Assembly: GCA_016714015.1 (NCBI GenBank)
Contig: JADJNZ010000001.1
Coordinates: forward strand, 930,001-994,000
Source of the DNA: Gemmatimonadota bacterium
Lineage (GTDB): Bacteria; Gemmatimonadota; Gemmatimonadetes; Gemmatimonadales; Gemmatimonadaceae
Reading direction: 5' to 3'
Length of the DNA: 64,000 nt
Both the position numbers and the translations under genes were made by a program. Below the pieces are notes generated by a model, which was given only the letters and a program-made list of their open reading frames with translations, had not been told where the DNA came from and ran no database searches. Positions 31,551 to 40,532 of the stretch are shown piece by piece; positions within the stretch are counted from its first letter, which is position 1, and each line of letters starts with the position of its first letter.

Positions 31551-33074
31551 ATGAGTTCCCCGGCGATGCCCCGGCGCGGTCAGCGGCTCTCCGAGTTGGG
31601 AGACCGCCGCTTCGACCTGCTGGTGATCGGCGGCGGGATCACCGGCGCGGGGATCGCGCGCGATGCAGCGCGCCGGGGGCTGGCGGTGGCGCTGGTCGAG
31701 CGGGAGGACTTCGCGTCGGGCACGTCCAGTCGGTCATCGCGACTCATCCACGGCGGGGTGCGCTACCTCGAGCACGGCTATCTCCACCTCGTGTTCGAGG
31801 CGAGCCGCGAGCGGCGCCGGCTCCTCGAGCTCGCGCCGCACCTCGTGCGCCCGCTCCAGTTCACCTGGCCCGTGTACCAGGGCGCGCGGGTCCCTCGCTG
31901 GCAGCTCGCGGCCGCGCTGACGCTCTACGACGCCCTCGCGCTCTTCCGGAACGTCGGGCGCCACCAGCGACTCGGGCGAGACGGCGTGCTCGAGGCGGAG
32001 CCGGCACTCGCCACCGAGGGCCTCAAGGGAGGCGCCGCCTACTGGGACGCCTCGACGGACGACGCGCGGCTCACGCTCGCCAACGTCCTCGACGCGGCGC
32101 ACGCCAGCGCGACCGTGCTGAACCACGCGGTCGTCGAAGCGCTCACCTTCCCGTCCGCGCATGGGCCGGCGGACGGCGCGATCGTGCAGGACCTGATCGG
32201 CGGGACCTCGGTGCGCGTGCAGGCGCGGGTGGTGCTGAACGCGACGGGCCCGTGGACCGACGAGGTCGCCGCGATGGAGGAGACGACCCGTGGTCCGGCC
32301 GTGCGCGGCACGAAGGGCGTGCATATCGCGGTTCCGACGGCGCGGGTGGGGAACCGGGCCGCGGTGACGATGCTCTCCCCGGACGACGGGCGCGTGATGT
32401 TCACGCTCCCGTCGGGGACGCACACGATCATCGGCACGACCGACACGCCGACCCAGGAGCACCCACACCAGGTGCGCGCGACCCGCGCCGACGTGCGCTA
32501 CCTGCTCAACGCCTGCAACCGGTTCTTCCCGGCGGCCGAACTCACCGAGGATGACGTGATCGCGGCGTGGGCGGGGATCCGGCCGCTCGTCGCCACCGCG
32601 AAGGACGGACCGCCCGCGTCGGCGAGTCGCGAACATGCGATCCGCACCTCGCCGCGCGGGGTGATCCAGGTGACCGGCGGGAAGCTCACGACGTATCGCG
32701 AGATGGCGGAGCAGTGCGTGGACGTGGTGATGCGGCACCTGGGCACCCGTGCGCGGAAGTGCGACACGATGCGGACGCCGCTGCCCGGCGAGCGCGCCGC
32801 GGCGACACTCGAGGACGTGCGCCTCGACGCGGCGCTGCCCTGGCGGGAGAGCGACGTGGTGCACGCCGTGCGGCACGAGTGCGCCGAGCGCATCGCCGAC
32901 GTACTGGTGCGACGCACCACGCTGGCCTTTGAACGACGGGATCATGGTCGCGCTCTCGCCCCGCGAGTGGCCGCCCTCATGGGGTCGGCGCTCCGATGGA
33001 CCGACGCCGGGGTCCGGCTGGCGCTCGAGGACTACGAGCGCGACGTGCAGCGGATCTTCGCGATCGAGCCCTGA
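31551..33074 (+). CDS. glpD: FAD-dependent glycerol-3-phosphate dehydrogenase (aerobic type)
   Basis: The 507-residue flavoprotein has the dinucleotide motif LVIGGGITGAGIARDAARRG, the family block SGTSSRSSRLIHGGVRYLEH near residue 60, and the substrate region TIIGTTDTPTQEHP and TGGKLTTYREMAEQ. The C-terminal DAO domain is present (residues about 385-507). It oxidises glycerol-3-phosphate to dihydroxyacetone phosphate and passes electrons to quinone at the inner membrane. It stands alone without glpK or glpF and is divergent from the fadI operon, so fatty-acid chains and the glycerol of lipids would be oxidised from one locus. Confidence 0.94.
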   Translation: MSSPAMPRRGQRLSELGDRRFDLLVIGGGITGAGIARDAARRGLAVALVEREDFASGTSSRSSRLIHGGVRYLEHGYLHLVFEASRERRRLLELAPHLVRPLQFTWPVYQGARVPRWQLAAALTLYDALALFRNVGRHQRLGRDGVLEAEPALATEGLKGGAAYWDASTDDARLTLANVLDAAHASATVLNHAVVEALTFPSAHGPADGAIVQDLIGGTSVRVQARVVLNATGPWTDEVAAMEETTRGPAVRGTKGVHIAVPTARVGNRAAVTMLSPDDGRVMFTLPSGTHTIIGTTDTPTQEHPHQVRATRADVRYLLNACNRFFPAAELTEDDVIAAWAGIRPLVATAKDGPPASASREHAIRTSPRGVIQVTGGKLTTYREMAEQCVDVVMRHLGTRARKCDTMRTPLPGERAAATLEDVRLDAALPWRESDVVHAVRHECAERIADVLVRRTTLAFERRDHGRALAPRVAALMGSALRWTDAGVRLALEDYERDVQRIFAIEP

Positions 33075-33160
33075 CGACGCACCGATCCGGCCCACTCTCG
33101 CGTTGACCCGCCCTCCGTGCGGGGGCACCTTACGTGCGTCCCCCCCCACCCCGACCGTCC

Positions 33161-34414
33161 ATGCCGACCTTCCCGATCCGCCGCACGCTCGCGGCGACCC
33201 TGTTCACCCTCGCGGCCTGCGCGGGCGAGGCTGGCCCGGTGCCGCTCGTCGTCGAGTCGCTCCCGTCGCCCACGCAGGGCGACGCCGCCGAGCCCTTCGT
33301 GTCGCGCGCCGCGGACGGGACGCTCTATATGAGCTGGCTCGAGCGCCAAGCCGACTCGAGCGTGGCGTTGCGGCTCGCGCGGCGCGATGCGGCCGGCGCC
33401 TGGGGCGACCCGACGACGGTCGTGCAGCGCCGCGACCTCTTCGTGAATTGGGCGGACTTCCCGTCGGTGGTGCCGCTCGCCGACGGCCGTCTGCTCGCGC
33501 ACTGGCTGCAGCGAAGCGGCGACGGGAAGTTCGCGTACGACGTGCGCGTCGCCGAATCGCGCGACGCGGGCGCGACCTGGACGGAGAGCGTCGTGCCGCA
33601 CGCGCAGGGGGTGCCCGCCGAGCACGGCTTCGTTTCGATCCTCCCCGCGGCGGACGGCGGGGCGGCGATCATCATGCTCGACGGCACCGCTGGCGCGCTC
33701 GCCGCCGAGGCGGCGAAGCAGGGCGGCGGTCATGATGCGCACGGCGGCGGGATGCAGCTCGGGTACGCTGCGTGGAAGGACGGGGCGGTCATCGAGCAAC
33801 GGATCCTCGACACGCGCACCTGCGATTGCTGCCAGACGACCGCGGCGATGACGTCGCGCGGCCCGGTGGTGGTGTACCGGGACCGGAGCGATGACGAGAT
33901 GCGCGACATGGCGGTGACGCGCCTCGTCGATGGCGCGTGGACCGCGCCGGCGACGCTGCACGCCGATGGCTGGAAGATCGACTACTGCCCGGTGAACGGC
34001 CCCGCCGCCGGCGCCATCGGCGACACGGTCGCGGTGGCCTGGTTCACCGGTGCGCAGGACACGTCGCGCGTTCGCGTGGCCTTCTCGACCGATGCGGGCG
34101 CCACCTTCAGCGCGCCCGTGCGCGCCGACGATGGCCTCCCCGCGGGGCGCGTGGACCTCGAGATGCTGAGCGGCGACGCGGCGCTCGTGAGCTGGATCGA
34201 ACGGCAGGCTGGCGACACCGCGCAGGTGCGGATGCGCGTCGTGCGCCGCGACGGCACGGTGGAGCCGGCCGTCATCGTCAGCCCGTCGAGCGGAGCGCGG
34301 TCGAGCGGCTTCCCGCGCATGGCCCGCGATGCCGAGGGCGTGACGATCGCCTTCACGCTCCCGGGCAAGCCCAACCAGGTGAAGGTGGCCCGCGTGCGGA
34401 CGGGGACGCGATGA
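33161..34414 (+). CDS. Sialidase-like (BNR propeller) lipoprotein with conserved cysteines
   Basis: ATG 33161 begins a lipoprotein leader with lipobox TLAAC. The 417-residue protein is a six-bladed-propeller candidate with Asp-box-like turns (SRDAGATWTES, STDAGATFSAP). Unlike true sialidases it shows a cysteine cluster DTRTCDCCQTTAAM at about residue 225 and a second cysteine in DYCPVNGPAAG, plus a histidine loop GGGHDAHGGGM. These suggest metal or heme binding rather than glycan hydrolysis. The TlpA-like gene overlaps its stop by 4 bases, consistent with cysteine maturation in the periplasm. I cannot assign a reaction. Confidence 0.8.
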   Translation: MPTFPIRRTLAATLFTLAACAGEAGPVPLVVESLPSPTQGDAAEPFVSRAADGTLYMSWLERQADSSVALRLARRDAAGAWGDPTTVVQRRDLFVNWADFPSVVPLADGRLLAHWLQRSGDGKFAYDVRVAESRDAGATWTESVVPHAQGVPAEHGFVSILPAADGGAAIIMLDGTAGALAAEAAKQGGGHDAHGGGMQLGYAAWKDGAVIEQRILDTRTCDCCQTTAAMTSRGPVVVYRDRSDDEMRDMAVTRLVDGAWTAPATLHADGWKIDYCPVNGPAAGAIGDTVAVAWFTGAQDTSRVRVAFSTDAGATFSAPVRADDGLPAGRVDLEMLSGDAALVSWIERQAGDTAQVRMRVVRRDGTVEPAVIVSPSSGARSSGFPRMARDAEGVTIAFTLPGKPNQVKVARVRTGTR

Positions 34415-34986
34415 GCGCGCGGCGACTCCTCCCGGCGCTCTTGGCCGGTGCGGTCGCGGTCGCCTCGTGCAGCAGGTCGGGAGAGGCGGCGCGCGCACCC
34501 GTGGCCGTCGGCGCGCCCGCACCTGCATACGCGGCGCAACGACAGGATGGCACCTCGGTCTCGCTCGCGGACCACGCCGGCGACGTGGTGCTGGTGAACA
34601 TCTGGGCGACCTGGTGCAAACCGTGCCGCGCGGAGATCCCCGCCCTCGACACGCTGCATCGCCGCTATCAGGCGCAGGGCCTGCGGATCGCCGGCGTGAG
34701 CATCGACGTGGACGACGACCGCGCGAAGGTCGCCGAGTTCGCCGCCTCGCTGGGCGCCTCGTATGCGATCTGGTATGACCCCGACGACAAGGTGAGCACC
34801 ACCTTCCTCGCGCTCGGCGTGCCGGCGAGCTATCTGATCGGCCGCGACGGGACGTTGCGTTGGCGGCACGTGGGGCCGGTGACGGCGGACGACGGCCCCC
34901 TGAACGCGGCGCTCAAGGTCGCGCTCGCCGAGGCCGTCCCCGGCGCCGAGCCGCCGCCCGCACCGGGTCCCCCCCCGACCCCATGA
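34411..34986 (+). CDS. TlpA-family thiol-disulfide reductase, lipoprotein
   Basis: The 191-residue protein has a lipobox AVASC and a thioredoxin-fold domain with the active site NIWATWCKPCRAEIPALD and the cis-proline loop LGVPASYLIGRDG. TlpA/ResA proteins reduce periplasmic cysteines during heme or copper-centre assembly. It is translationally coupled to the cysteine-rich propeller protein upstream (ATGA at 34411) and to the membrane protein downstream (ATGA at 34983), so its likely client is the propeller protein. The C-terminal tail is proline-rich (PPPAPGPPPTP). Confidence 0.92.
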   Translation: MSARRLLPALLAGAVAVASCSRSGEAARAPVAVGAPAPAYAAQRQDGTSVSLADHAGDVVLVNIWATWCKPCRAEIPALDTLHRRYQAQGLRIAGVSIDVDDDRAKVAEFAASLGASYAIWYDPDDKVSTTFLALGVPASYLIGRDGTLRWRHVGPVTADDGPLNAALKVALAEAVPGAEPPPAPGPPPTP

Positions 34987-35624
34987 CCCGCGAGATGCGG
35001 TATCCCGCGCTGCTGCTGGCGATCCTCCTCGCCTGGACGGCCGCGCTCGGGATCGCCCCGCATTTCCGGCAGGACTGGCTCCTCGAGAACCTGCTCGTGC
35101 TCTTCTCGATCCCCGTGCTGGTGCTCACCTACCGGCGGCTGCGGTTCTCGAACGCGGCCTACACCTGTCTCTTCGCGTTCTTCATGTTGCACGAGGTGGG
35201 GGCGCATTACACCTACTCGCTCGTCCCCTACGACGCGTGGGGCAGCGCGCTCCTCGGCGTCTCGGTGGACGGCCTGCTCGGGTTCGAGCGCAACATGTTC
35301 GACCGCGCCGTGCACCTGCTGTACGGCGTGCTGGTGACGCCGGCGGCCGTGGAATTGTTCGCCGCGAAGGCGCCACCCGTCGGCATCTGGCGATTCCTGA
35401 TGCCGCTCTTCTTCATGAACGCGCACGCGGTGATCTACGAGACCATCGAGTGGCTCGCGGCGGAGGCGTTCGGCGGGGAGCTGGGCGCGGCGTACCTGGG
35501 GACGCAGGGCGACGTCTTCGACGCGCAGAAGGACATGGCGCTGGCCTTCGCGGGCACGCTCGTGTCGCTGACGGTCGTGCTCTGGTGGCGCGCCCGACGC
35601 GGCACCCGCGGCAGCACCGGCTGA
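34983..35624 (+). CDS. DUF2238 (YjdF-like) polytopic membrane protein
   Basis: The 213-residue protein has about six membrane segments (YPALLLAILLAWTAALGI, LLVLFSIPVLVLTY, YTCLFAFFMLHEVGAHYTYS, LLYGVLVTPAAVELF, LMPLFFMNAHAVIYETIEWL, LAFAGTLVSLTVVLWW). The conserved acids and histidines HEVGAHYTY, FDRAVHLLYG and YETIEW, and GTQGDVFDAQKD, match DUF2238. Function is not established; it is coupled to tlpA by a 4-base overlap, so it may anchor the same redox or metal module. It converges on greA with 12 bases between. Confidence 0.88.
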   Translation: MTREMRYPALLLAILLAWTAALGIAPHFRQDWLLENLLVLFSIPVLVLTYRRLRFSNAAYTCLFAFFMLHEVGAHYTYSLVPYDAWGSALLGVSVDGLLGFERNMFDRAVHLLYGVLVTPAAVELFAAKAPPVGIWRFLMPLFFMNAHAVIYETIEWLAAEAFGGELGAAYLGTQGDVFDAQKDMALAFAGTLVSLTVVLWWRARRGTRGSTG

Positions 35625-35636
35625 GGCGCGCCGCCG

Positions 35637-36119
35637 CTACGGCGCCACGTCGTCGTGGATCGTAACGAGCTTGGTGACCTTGAGCTTCCGGATGCCCGCC
35701 GGGAGCTTCAGCACGGCGATCTCGCCGACCTTCTTGCCGAGCAGGGCGCGCCCGATGGGCGAGGACATGGTGACCTGCCCGTCGTCGAAGTCCTCGGCGT
35801 CGCCGAAGATGAGGTGGTAGTCCTCCTTCACCTTCGTCCCCTGGTCCTCGACGGTGATCTTGGAGCCCATCCCGACGGCGTCGGTGGCGATCTGCGACTC
35901 GTCGATGGACGACAGCTTGGAGAGCCGCTGCGTGAGGTGCCCGAGGCGCGCCTGCACGAACTGCTGCCGTTCGAGGGCGGCCTTGTACTCCGAGTTCTCG
36001 CGAAGGTCGCCGAGCTCGACGGCCTTCCGGATCTCGTTGGGGAGCGTGACGTTGAGCTCGAACCGGAGCTTCTCCGCCTCGTCGGTCAACTTCTGCTTGA
36101 GGGCCTCGATCATGCTCAT
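35637..36119 (-). CDS. greA: Transcription elongation factor GreA
   Basis: The chosen start is ATG 36119 (MSMIEALKQKLTDEAEKL), giving 160 residues, the usual GreA length; a TTG start at 36203 would add a non-conserved 28-residue tail. The N-terminal coiled coil carries the catalytic acid pair in ELGDLRENSEYKAA, and the C-terminal FKBP-like domain includes SSPIGRALLGKKVGEIA. It rescues backtracked RNA polymerase by stimulating transcript cleavage. A good promoter lies at 36203-36231. Confidence 0.95.
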   Translation of the reverse strand: MSMIEALKQKLTDEAEKLRFELNVTLPNEIRKAVELGDLRENSEYKAALERQQFVQARLGHLTQRLSKLSSIDESQIATDAVGMGSKITVEDQGTKVKEDYHLIFGDAEDFDDGQVTMSSPIGRALLGKKVGEIAVLKLPAGIRKLKVTKLVTIHDDVAP

Positions 36120-36202
36120 GCGGATCCCGTCTCTCGGGCGTAGAAAAATCCGACGCCCGGCCAGGGATGGCCGGGCGCCGGGGGCGTCCTGCGTCTGGGT
36201 CA

Positions 36203-36231
36203 AAGCTACGTCCGGGTCGTGCGGCCTTCAA
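36203..36231 (-). promoter_or_regulatory. Sigma-70-type promoter of greA
   Basis: On the minus strand TTGAAG (36231-36226) and TAGCTT (36208-36203) are separated by exactly 17 bases. A start about 7 bases later gives a leader of roughly 75 bases to the ATG at 36119. This is the best two-box promoter I can see in the window and supports the shorter greA start. Confidence 0.6.
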
Positions 36232-36271
36232 GCAGGATCGACGGCCCCCAACGGTCGGGCGCTTCGCACAG

Positions 36272-36277
36272 TAATTT
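36272..36277 (+). promoter_or_regulatory. Candidate -10 box for the DUF3299/ABC operon
   Basis: TAATTT is the most A/T-rich hexamer in this region and lies 52 bases before ATG 36329, divergent from the greA promoter. The matching -35 (CAACGG at 17 bases) is poor. Confidence 0.3.
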
Positions 36278-36328
36278 GACCGGGCGGCGGTCCTCCGTCG
36301 CCCGCTCCTCATTCGGGGTACCAACGGC

Positions 36329-36859
36329 ATGACCAACGATCGTTCCACTCCAGCGTGCGTGACGCGCGCGCGCCGCATCGGCATCGTCACGTGCCTTGCC
36401 GCGTTGGCCTCGCTCGCGCCGATCGGCGCTCCGCTGGCCGCGCAGACGCGTCCCTCCGCCGTACCACCCTCGGCCACACCGGCCGGTGCCTTCACCAGCA
36501 TCGACTGGCGCCTCCTCGCCGGCCTCGACTACGAGACAGGGAAGGCGTCGGACACGCTCAAGAAGCTCGATGGCCAGCATGTCCGCGTCCCCGGCTTCAT
36601 CGTGCCGCTCGACGACGCCGATCAGGAGGGGGCCGAGTTCCTGCTCGTCCCGTACTATGGCGCGTGCGTGCACACGCCGCCGCCGCCGCCGAACCAGATG
36701 GCGTTCGTGCAAATGGCGGGACGCAAGTCGGTGAAGCTCGGACTCTTTGACGCCGTCTGGCTCGAGGGGACGCTCCGCATCACGAATTATGACTCGCCCT
36801 ATGGTCAGGTCGGCTACCAGATCGAGGCGACGAGCATGAAGCCGTACACGGGTCGGTGA
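36329..36859 (+). CDS. DUF3299 exported protein
   Basis: The 176-residue protein has an N-terminal leader (RIGIVTCLAALASLA, cleavage near LAAQT) and the DUF3299 core: KLDGQHVRVPGFIVPLDD, FLLVPYYGACVHTPPPPPNQ and a last strand block GTLRITNYDSPYGQVGYQ. The invariant-looking CVHTPPPPPNQ loop is the family hallmark. In other bacteria DUF3299 genes sit beside LolD/LolE-type ABC genes in metal-responsive operons; here the ATPase gene overlaps the stop by 4 bases (GTGA). A periplasmic role in metal handling is inference. Confidence 0.88.
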   Translation: MTNDRSTPACVTRARRIGIVTCLAALASLAPIGAPLAAQTRPSAVPPSATPAGAFTSIDWRLLAGLDYETGKASDTLKKLDGQHVRVPGFIVPLDDADQEGAEFLLVPYYGACVHTPPPPPNQMAFVQMAGRKSVKLGLFDAVWLEGTLRITNYDSPYGQVGYQIEATSMKPYTGR

Positions 36860-37590
36860 GTGGTCCGGCCGCCTCCGGCCCGGCCGTCGCGCTCCACGAC
36901 GTCCGCTTCGCCTATCGTGGCGGCCGCGACGTGATCGACATCCCCGCGCTCGAAGTGGGGCGCGGCGAGCGGCTCTTCCTCCATGGTCCCAGCGGCAGCG
37001 GCAAGACGACGCTGCTCGGCCTCCTCGCCGGGGTGCTCGCGCCGCGGAGCGGCACCATCACCGTGCTCGGCACGGCGGTGAGCACCCTCTCGAGTGGCGC
37101 GCGCGACCGCTTCCGCGCCGAGCACCTCGGGTACGTGTTCCAGATGTTCAACCTCATCCCGTACCTCTCCGTGCGGGACAACATCACGCTGCCGTGCAAG
37201 CTGTCGGCGGCGCGGCGCGCACGGTTGCGCGGAACGGCCCCGGAGACGGAGGCGAACACCCTCGCAGCGCGCCTCGAGATCGCCGGACTGCTCGACGAGC
37301 CGGTGACGGCGCTCAGCGTCGGACAGCAGCAGCGCGTCGCGGTGGCGCGCGCGCTCATCGGCGCGCCCGAGGTCGTCGTCTGCGACGAACCGACGAGCGC
37401 GCTCGATGCGGACCGTCGCGATCGCTTCCTTGAGTTGCTCTTCGCACGCTGCGAGGAGGCGGGGAGCGCGTTGGTGTTCGTGAGCCACGATCTCGGCCTC
37501 GCCTCCCGCTTCGCGCGGACCGTCGAGTTGCGCGACGTCAACCGTGCCGCCGCGCCCGTCGTGAGCGGCGACCCCGAGGCCGCGCGATGA
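36856..37590 (+). CDS. ABC transporter ATPase, LolD/MacB type
   Basis: The 244-residue ATPase is read from GTG 36856. Walker A is GPSGSGKTTLLGLL, the Q-loop is FQMFNLIPYL, the signature is LSVGQQQRVAVARAL (S-V-G-Q in place of S-G-G-Q) and Walker B is VVVCDEPTSALDA, followed by the H-loop FVSHD. Sequence and gene order place it with the LolD family, which powers FtsX-fold permeases rather than classical import. It is coupled on both sides: GTGA with the DUF3299 gene and ATGA with the permease. Confidence 0.93.
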   Translation: MSGPAASGPAVALHDVRFAYRGGRDVIDIPALEVGRGERLFLHGPSGSGKTTLLGLLAGVLAPRSGTITVLGTAVSTLSSGARDRFRAEHLGYVFQMFNLIPYLSVRDNITLPCKLSAARRARLRGTAPETEANTLAARLEIAGLLDEPVTALSVGQQQRVAVARALIGAPEVVVCDEPTSALDADRRDRFLELLFARCEEAGSALVFVSHDLGLASRFARTVELRDVNRAAAPVVSGDPEAAR

Positions 37591-38837
37591 GCGTGCTCCT
37601 CGCGCTGGCCTGGCGCTCGCTGCGCAACCGGCGGCTGATCTCCACGCTCACCATCGCGAGCATCGCGCTCTCGGTCGCGCTGCTCGTCGGCATCGAGCAT
37701 GTGCGCCTCGGTGTGCGCGAGAGCTTCCAGGGGACCATCCGCGGCACCGACCTGATCGTCGGCGCGCGCGGCGGCACCACGCAGGTGCTGCTCTCCACGG
37801 TCTTCGGCATGGCGACGCCGAGCGGCACCATCTCGTGGGCGACGTACGAGCGGTGGGCGGCGCATCCGGCGGTGAAGTGGACCATCCCCTTCGCCCTGGG
37901 CGACGCGCACAAGGGTCACCGGGTGATCGGCACGACGGCGGCGTTCTTCGAGCAGTATCGGTTCCGTGACCAACACGTGACCTTCGCCTCGGGCCACGCC
38001 CCGGCGACCGCGCACGAGATCGCGGTCGGGAGCGAGGTCGCGGAGCGGCTCGGCTACGCGGTCGGGGATTCGGTGGTGCTCGCGCACGGCGTGGCGGCGG
38101 TCTCGTTCGCCGAGCACACGGCGCACCCCTTCATCGTCAGCGGCGTGATCGCGCGGACGTTCACGCCGATCGACCGGGCGCTCTACACCACGCTCGACGG
38201 GCTCACCGAGATGCACGAGACGGAAGAGGCCGCGGGCGGCCTGATGATGGGGCCGCCGCCGGCCCCGGTCGCGCCCGGCGCCAAGCCGCCCATCACGTCG
38301 TTCCTCGTCGGGACGAAGAACCGGGTGGAGACCATCCAGCTGCAGTTCGAGATGAACCAGGACCGCACCGAGCCGCTCACGGCGATCATTCCCGGCGTGG
38401 CCCTCGCGCAGCTCTGGCAGACGATCGGCAGCGCCGAGGTGGGGCTGCGCGTGGTGGCGCTGTTCACGGTGCTGGTGGGGCTCATCGGGATGTGCGTCGC
38501 GCTCTATGCCTCGCTGGAGTCGCGACGGCGCGAGATGGCGATCCTGCGCGCGGTGGGCGCCGGTCCACGGGCGATCGTCTCCCTGCTGGTCTTCGAGTCG
38601 GCCCTCCTCGCGACGACGGGCGCGGCGACCGGGGTCCTACTCGTGTACAGCGTGATCGCAGCGGCGCGCTCGGCGGTCGAGGCGCGGTTCGGGCTCGCCC
38701 TCACGCTACACGCGCTCGGCGCGGTCGAGTGGAGCTACCTCGGCCTCGTCGTGGTCGCGGGGACGCTTGTCGGGGTTCTCCCGGCATGGCGCGCGTACCG
38801 GTCCTCATTGGCTGACGGGCTCTCGCCGAAGCTGTAA
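37587..38837 (+). CDS. ABC transporter permease, FtsX/LolE fold
   Basis: The 416-residue protein has the FtsX/MacB arrangement: one N-terminal membrane helix (LISTLTIASIALSVALLVGI), a large periplasmic domain (residues about 45-270), then three helices (VALFTVLVGLIGMCVALYAS, LVFESALLATTGAATGVLL, YLGLVVVAGTLVGVLPAW). Coupled to the ATPase by ATGA at 37587. Together with the DUF3299 protein it makes a mechanotransmission-type complex that probably moves or releases a periplasmic or outer-membrane component. Confidence 0.92.
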   Translation: MSVLLALAWRSLRNRRLISTLTIASIALSVALLVGIEHVRLGVRESFQGTIRGTDLIVGARGGTTQVLLSTVFGMATPSGTISWATYERWAAHPAVKWTIPFALGDAHKGHRVIGTTAAFFEQYRFRDQHVTFASGHAPATAHEIAVGSEVAERLGYAVGDSVVLAHGVAAVSFAEHTAHPFIVSGVIARTFTPIDRALYTTLDGLTEMHETEEAAGGLMMGPPPAPVAPGAKPPITSFLVGTKNRVETIQLQFEMNQDRTEPLTAIIPGVALAQLWQTIGSAEVGLRVVALFTVLVGLIGMCVALYASLESRRREMAILRAVGAGPRAIVSLLVFESALLATTGAATGVLLVYSVIAAARSAVEARFGLALTLHALGAVEWSYLGLVVVAGTLVGVLPAWRAYRSSLADGLSPKL

Positions 38838-38874
38838 GTTCTCCGGACCACAATTCCCTTCTGAGGAGTCGCTC

Positions 38875-40524
38875 GTGTCCGTTCGCTCGCTGCTCGCCAT
38901 CGTCCTGCTCGCCGGCACGGCCGCCGGTCCGCTCGTCGCACAGCCGGCTCGTCAGGCCGCGCCGATCAATCGCGATCGCTCTGCCGACCCGATCCCGAGC
39001 GCCGAGTGGCCCGCGTACATCCGGCGCGACGCCGCGACCAACGCCGGCGTGCTGCGAATCGTCGAGGAAGGGATGCGGCGCTCGCAGTCGCAGACGCTCG
39101 CGCAGGTGCTGCTCGACCGGCACGGCCAGCGTCTCACGGGGTCGCCGCAGTCCGATGCGGCGCAGGATTGGCTCGTGGCGACGTACGAGTCGTGGGGCGT
39201 GAACGCGCGGCGCGAACAGTACGGCACGTGGCTCGGCTGGGACCGCGGCGTCACGCACGTCGACCTGGTGAGCCCGCGGGTCCGTTCGCTCGAGGCGACG
39301 GCGATGGCGTGGAGCCCCGCGACGCCGGCGCCGGTGGAGGCCGAGGTGATCACCTATCCGTCGGGGATCTCGACCCCGGAGGCCTTCGATGCCTGGGTGC
39401 CGAATGTCCGCGGGAAGGTCTTCCTGATGAACGTCCCGCGTCTCTCGTGCCGCTCGCCGCAGCAGTGGCAGGAGTTCGGCACGAGCGAGGAGATCGCGCG
39501 CGTGAACGAGGCGCAGCAGCAGATCCAGCTCGAGTGGAACCAGCTCAACGTCGCGATGAGCGGGGGCAAGTCCGTCTGGCAGAAGCTCAAGGAGGCCGGC
39601 GCGGTCGCCGTGTTCACCTTCCAGTGGTCGAACTACCCGGGCATCAACAAGGTCTTCGGTTCGCCCAACCAGACGCTCCCGACGTTCGCGATCGGTTGCG
39701 AGGACTACGGGCTGCTGTTCCGGCTCGCGCGCAACGGGCAGGGCCCGAAGGTCCGCGCCTTCACCGACAGCCGGCTCCTTGGCGAGCGCCCGGTGCACAA
39801 CGTGATCGCGGAGATGAAGGGGACGGAGAAGCCGAACGAGTACATCATCCTCTCGGCGCACTTCGATTCGTGGTCGGCGAGCTCTGGCGCGACCGACAAC
39901 GGCACCGGCACCATCACGATGATGGAGGCGATGCGCATCCTGCGCGCGGTGTATCCCAACCCGAAGCGCACGATCATCGTCGGGCACTGGAACGGCGAGG
40001 AGCAGGGACTGAACGGCTCGCGCGCCTACAGCGAGGACCACCCCGAGGTGGTGAACGGTCTCCACGCGCTGTTCAACCAGGACAACGGCACCGGCCGCAT
40101 CGTGAACCTCTCCGCCGGCCCGATCGCCGGCGCGGGTGACCGCCTCGCGGGGTACCTCCGCGAGATCCCGAACGAGTTCACGCGCTACATCCGCTTCCAG
40201 CCCGTGAGCGGCCAGGCGACCGGCGGCAGCGACAACGCGAGCTTCGCCTGCTACAAGGCGCCGGCCTATGGCACGGGCGCGCTCGGCTGGGACTACTCGT
40301 TCACCACCTGGCACACCGACCGCGACAGCTTCGACAAGGTCGTCGAGTCCGACCTGCGCCACAACGCGACGCTCCTCGCGATGCTGGTGTACCTCGCGAG
40401 CGAGGACCCGACGTTCCAGCCGCATCAGGTGATCGACCCGCTGCCCGCCGCCCCGAACGGACAGCCGGGCGTGTGGCGCGAGTGCGTGAAGGCACAGCGG
40501 CAGGTGCCGGCGGCAGTACGGTAG
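38875..40524 (+). CDS. Exported M28-family zinc aminopeptidase
   Basis: GTG 38875 has GAGGAG at 38863-38868 and starts a signal peptide (SVRSLLAIVLLAGTAAG, ending near VAQPA). In the 549-residue protein the M28 two-zinc site is complete: His in LSAHFDSW, bridging Asp in GATDNGTGT, catalytic and binding Glu in WNGEEQGL, Asp in FNQDNGTGR and the last His in TTWHTDRDSFDKV. An inserted protease-associated domain (residues about 130-290) precedes the catalytic half, as in PSMA-like and yeast vacuolar peptidases. It releases amino acids from peptides outside the cytosol. Confidence 0.93.
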   Translation: MSVRSLLAIVLLAGTAAGPLVAQPARQAAPINRDRSADPIPSAEWPAYIRRDAATNAGVLRIVEEGMRRSQSQTLAQVLLDRHGQRLTGSPQSDAAQDWLVATYESWGVNARREQYGTWLGWDRGVTHVDLVSPRVRSLEATAMAWSPATPAPVEAEVITYPSGISTPEAFDAWVPNVRGKVFLMNVPRLSCRSPQQWQEFGTSEEIARVNEAQQQIQLEWNQLNVAMSGGKSVWQKLKEAGAVAVFTFQWSNYPGINKVFGSPNQTLPTFAIGCEDYGLLFRLARNGQGPKVRAFTDSRLLGERPVHNVIAEMKGTEKPNEYIILSAHFDSWSASSGATDNGTGTITMMEAMRILRAVYPNPKRTIIVGHWNGEEQGLNGSRAYSEDHPEVVNGLHALFNQDNGTGRIVNLSAGPIAGAGDRLAGYLREIPNEFTRYIRFQPVSGQATGGSDNASFACYKAPAYGTGALGWDYSFTTWHTDRDSFDKVVESDLRHNATLLAMLVYLASEDPTFQPHQVIDPLPAAPNGQPGVWRECVKAQRQVPAAVR

Positions 40525-40532
40525 TCCGGAGA

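Noticed and set aside
36120..36203. Upstream TTG start for greA
   Set aside because: It overlaps the -10 box of a TTGAAG-N17-TAGCTT promoter, and the extra residues are absent from GreA of normal length.
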